From an uncultured Lachnospiraceae bacterium (GTDB taxonomy: Bacteria; Bacillota; Clostridia; Lachnospirales; Lachnospiraceae), in NCBI GenBank assembly GCA_947565255.1, contig CANOFI010000033.1:1-13562 (forward strand): a stretch of 13,562 nucleotides of DNA. The letters are read 5' to 3'. The position numbers were made by a program, and so were the translations under genes. The notes beneath the pieces are model-generated. The model saw only the letters and a program-made list of their open reading frames with translations. It had not been told where the DNA came from and did not search any database. This document shows, piece after piece, positions 12,652-13,562 of the stretch. The stretch's first letter is position 1, and every line of letters begins with the position of its first letter.

Positions 12652-13562
12652 TTATTCGACATCCGCATAAGAAATCAGTTCGGAAGTCTGGAATAAATCC
12701 TGTTTTGCCAGTTCAAAGCATTCCAGAATCTTAGGGGAGAACACACCGCATTCGCCGTCAAAAATCATCCGCACCGCTTCGTCAGTCGCAAAGGCTGACT
12801 TATAAACACGTTTGCTGACCAGCGCATCGTATACGTCTATAATGGATACGACCTGCGCCCAGATTGGAATTTCTTCTTCTTTCAGGCCGTCCGGATAACC
12901 GTTGCCGTCGTACCGTTCGTGATGGTGTCTGCAGATGTCATAACAGTAACGGTAAAATTCGTTATCTTCCTGCTTAAAATTCTCTAAAATTTCGCATCCG
13001 TTCGTGGTATGTTTTTTCACCTCTTCAAATTCGTCCGGGGTCAGCTTGCCCGGTTTTAACAAAATGCTGTCCGGAATGGTGATTTTTCCGATATCATGCA
13101 GCGCAGATGCCTGTACAATCAGGTCAATCTGATCTTTTGTCAGTTCATATTCCGGATAATATTCTTTTACATAATTTAATAAAATACGTGTAAAATATTT
13201 GATTCTCTTCGTATGTTCGCCGGATTCCAGTCCACGGAATTCGACAATGGAACTCAGCGCATTTACAAGGAATTCTGTGCTTTTTTCCAGCTGCTTGCGC
13301 GTGGCAATCAGCTGGTTTGTGCGTTTTGCCAGCTTTTTTTCAATATGTATTCTGCTTTCAAACAGCTCCAGGATGTTAAGGGTGCGGCGCATGACAACCT
13401 TTGCCTCAAAGGGCTTATATATAATATCCGATGCGCCGTATTCGTATGCCTTGACATCAGATTCCGTTGTGGCTTCGCCGGTAATCATAATAACCGGAAT
13501 TGTTTTCATGTAGCCTTTGGATTTCATGTATTCCATTACTTCAAGACCAGTTTTGCCTGGCA
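12652..13562 (-). CDS. Receiver-HD-GYP response regulator, N-terminus cut by window edge
   Basis: The reverse strand is open from the right edge to TAA at 12652-12654, about 303 residues. The visible part starts inside a receiver domain at PGKTGLEVM, just after where the phosphoacceptor Asp would be, and includes MITGEA and a YKPF switch motif. A coiled linker follows, then an HD-GYP domain with SGEHTKRI, ALHDIGK and an intact HHERYDGNGYP, so c-di-GMP phosphodiesterase activity is plausible. It resembles the protein at 8343-9374 through the whole length, including a shared DGECG-x-FSP segment near the end, so the two are paralogues. It is transcribed toward the operon and shares its terminator. 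The true start lies outside the window. Confidence 0.93.
   Translation of the reverse strand, partial: PGKTGLEVMEYMKSKGYMKTIPVIMITGEATTESDVKAYEYGASDIIYKPFEAKVVMRRTLNILELFESRIHIEKKLAKRTNQLIATRKQLEKSTEFLVNALSSIVEFRGLESGEHTKRIKYFTRILLNYVKEYYPEYELTKDQIDLIVQASALHDIGKITIPDSILLKPGKLTPDEFEEVKKHTTNGCEILENFKQEDNEFYRYCYDICRHHHERYDGNGYPDGLKEEEIPIWAQVVSIIDVYDALVSKRVYKSAFATDEAVRMIFDGECGVFSPKILECFELAKQDLFQTSELISYADVE

Noticed and set aside
12528..12734. 68-codon rightward frame after the operon
   Set aside because: It contains the terminator and runs into the convergent HD-GYP gene, with no ribosome binding site.

Overview
The window looks like chromosomal DNA of an anaerobic Firmicute, most likely Clostridia of the Lachnospiraceae type. 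The grounds are moderate GC, strong AGGAGG-like ribosome binding sites, tightly packed co-directional genes and the gene families present: sodium/phosphate symporter-PhoU fusions, FapA/DUF342, receiver-HD-GYP proteins, a DUF1537 kinase and BKACE. The genus cannot be fixed from the sequence. No RNA genes, insertion sequences, phage genes or CRISPR arrays were seen.

Layout. (1) At 1-1414, minus strand, lies the 5' part of a Na/Pi symporter-PhoU gene, cut by the window edge. (2) A 362-bp gap at 1415-1776 has no convincing gene. It holds a perfect LexA-type palindrome abutting a TTGACA hexamer, then a strong 12-bp hairpin inside a GC-rich element that looks like a dispersed repeat, and a probable promoter for the next gene. 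(3) At 1777-4509 is a 910-residue intracellular glycoside hydrolase related to GH67 alpha-glucuronidases. (4) A promoter and an 18-bp dyad at 4546-4601 precede six genes read rightward: a second, motif-degenerate Na/Pi symporter-PhoU; a FapA/DUF342 protein with an N-terminal array of 26-residue repeats; a receiver-HD-GYP protein; a DUF1537 four-carbon acid sugar kinase; an Asp/Glu racemase-superfamily protein; and a BKACE (DUF849) enzyme. Gaps are 20, 11, 42, 35 and 1 nt, which supports one operon with a possible extra promoter before the racemase gene. (5) A long bidirectional terminator at 12561-12616 separates the operon from a convergent second receiver-HD-GYP gene (12652-13562), cut by the right edge.

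The operon seems to mix signalling and transport (phosphate symporter-like protein, FapA, c-di-GMP phosphodiesterase-like regulator) with a three-enzyme catabolic block (kinase, racemase-like protein, beta-keto acid cleavage enzyme) whose substrate is not obvious. The dehydrogenase and aldolase that usually accompany DUF1537 kinases are absent from the window. The most unusual protein feature is the C-terminus of the BKACE enzyme: a Cys/His/Gly-rich linker followed by a short amphipathic helix that resembles a bacterial microcompartment encapsulation peptide, although no shell gene is in view.
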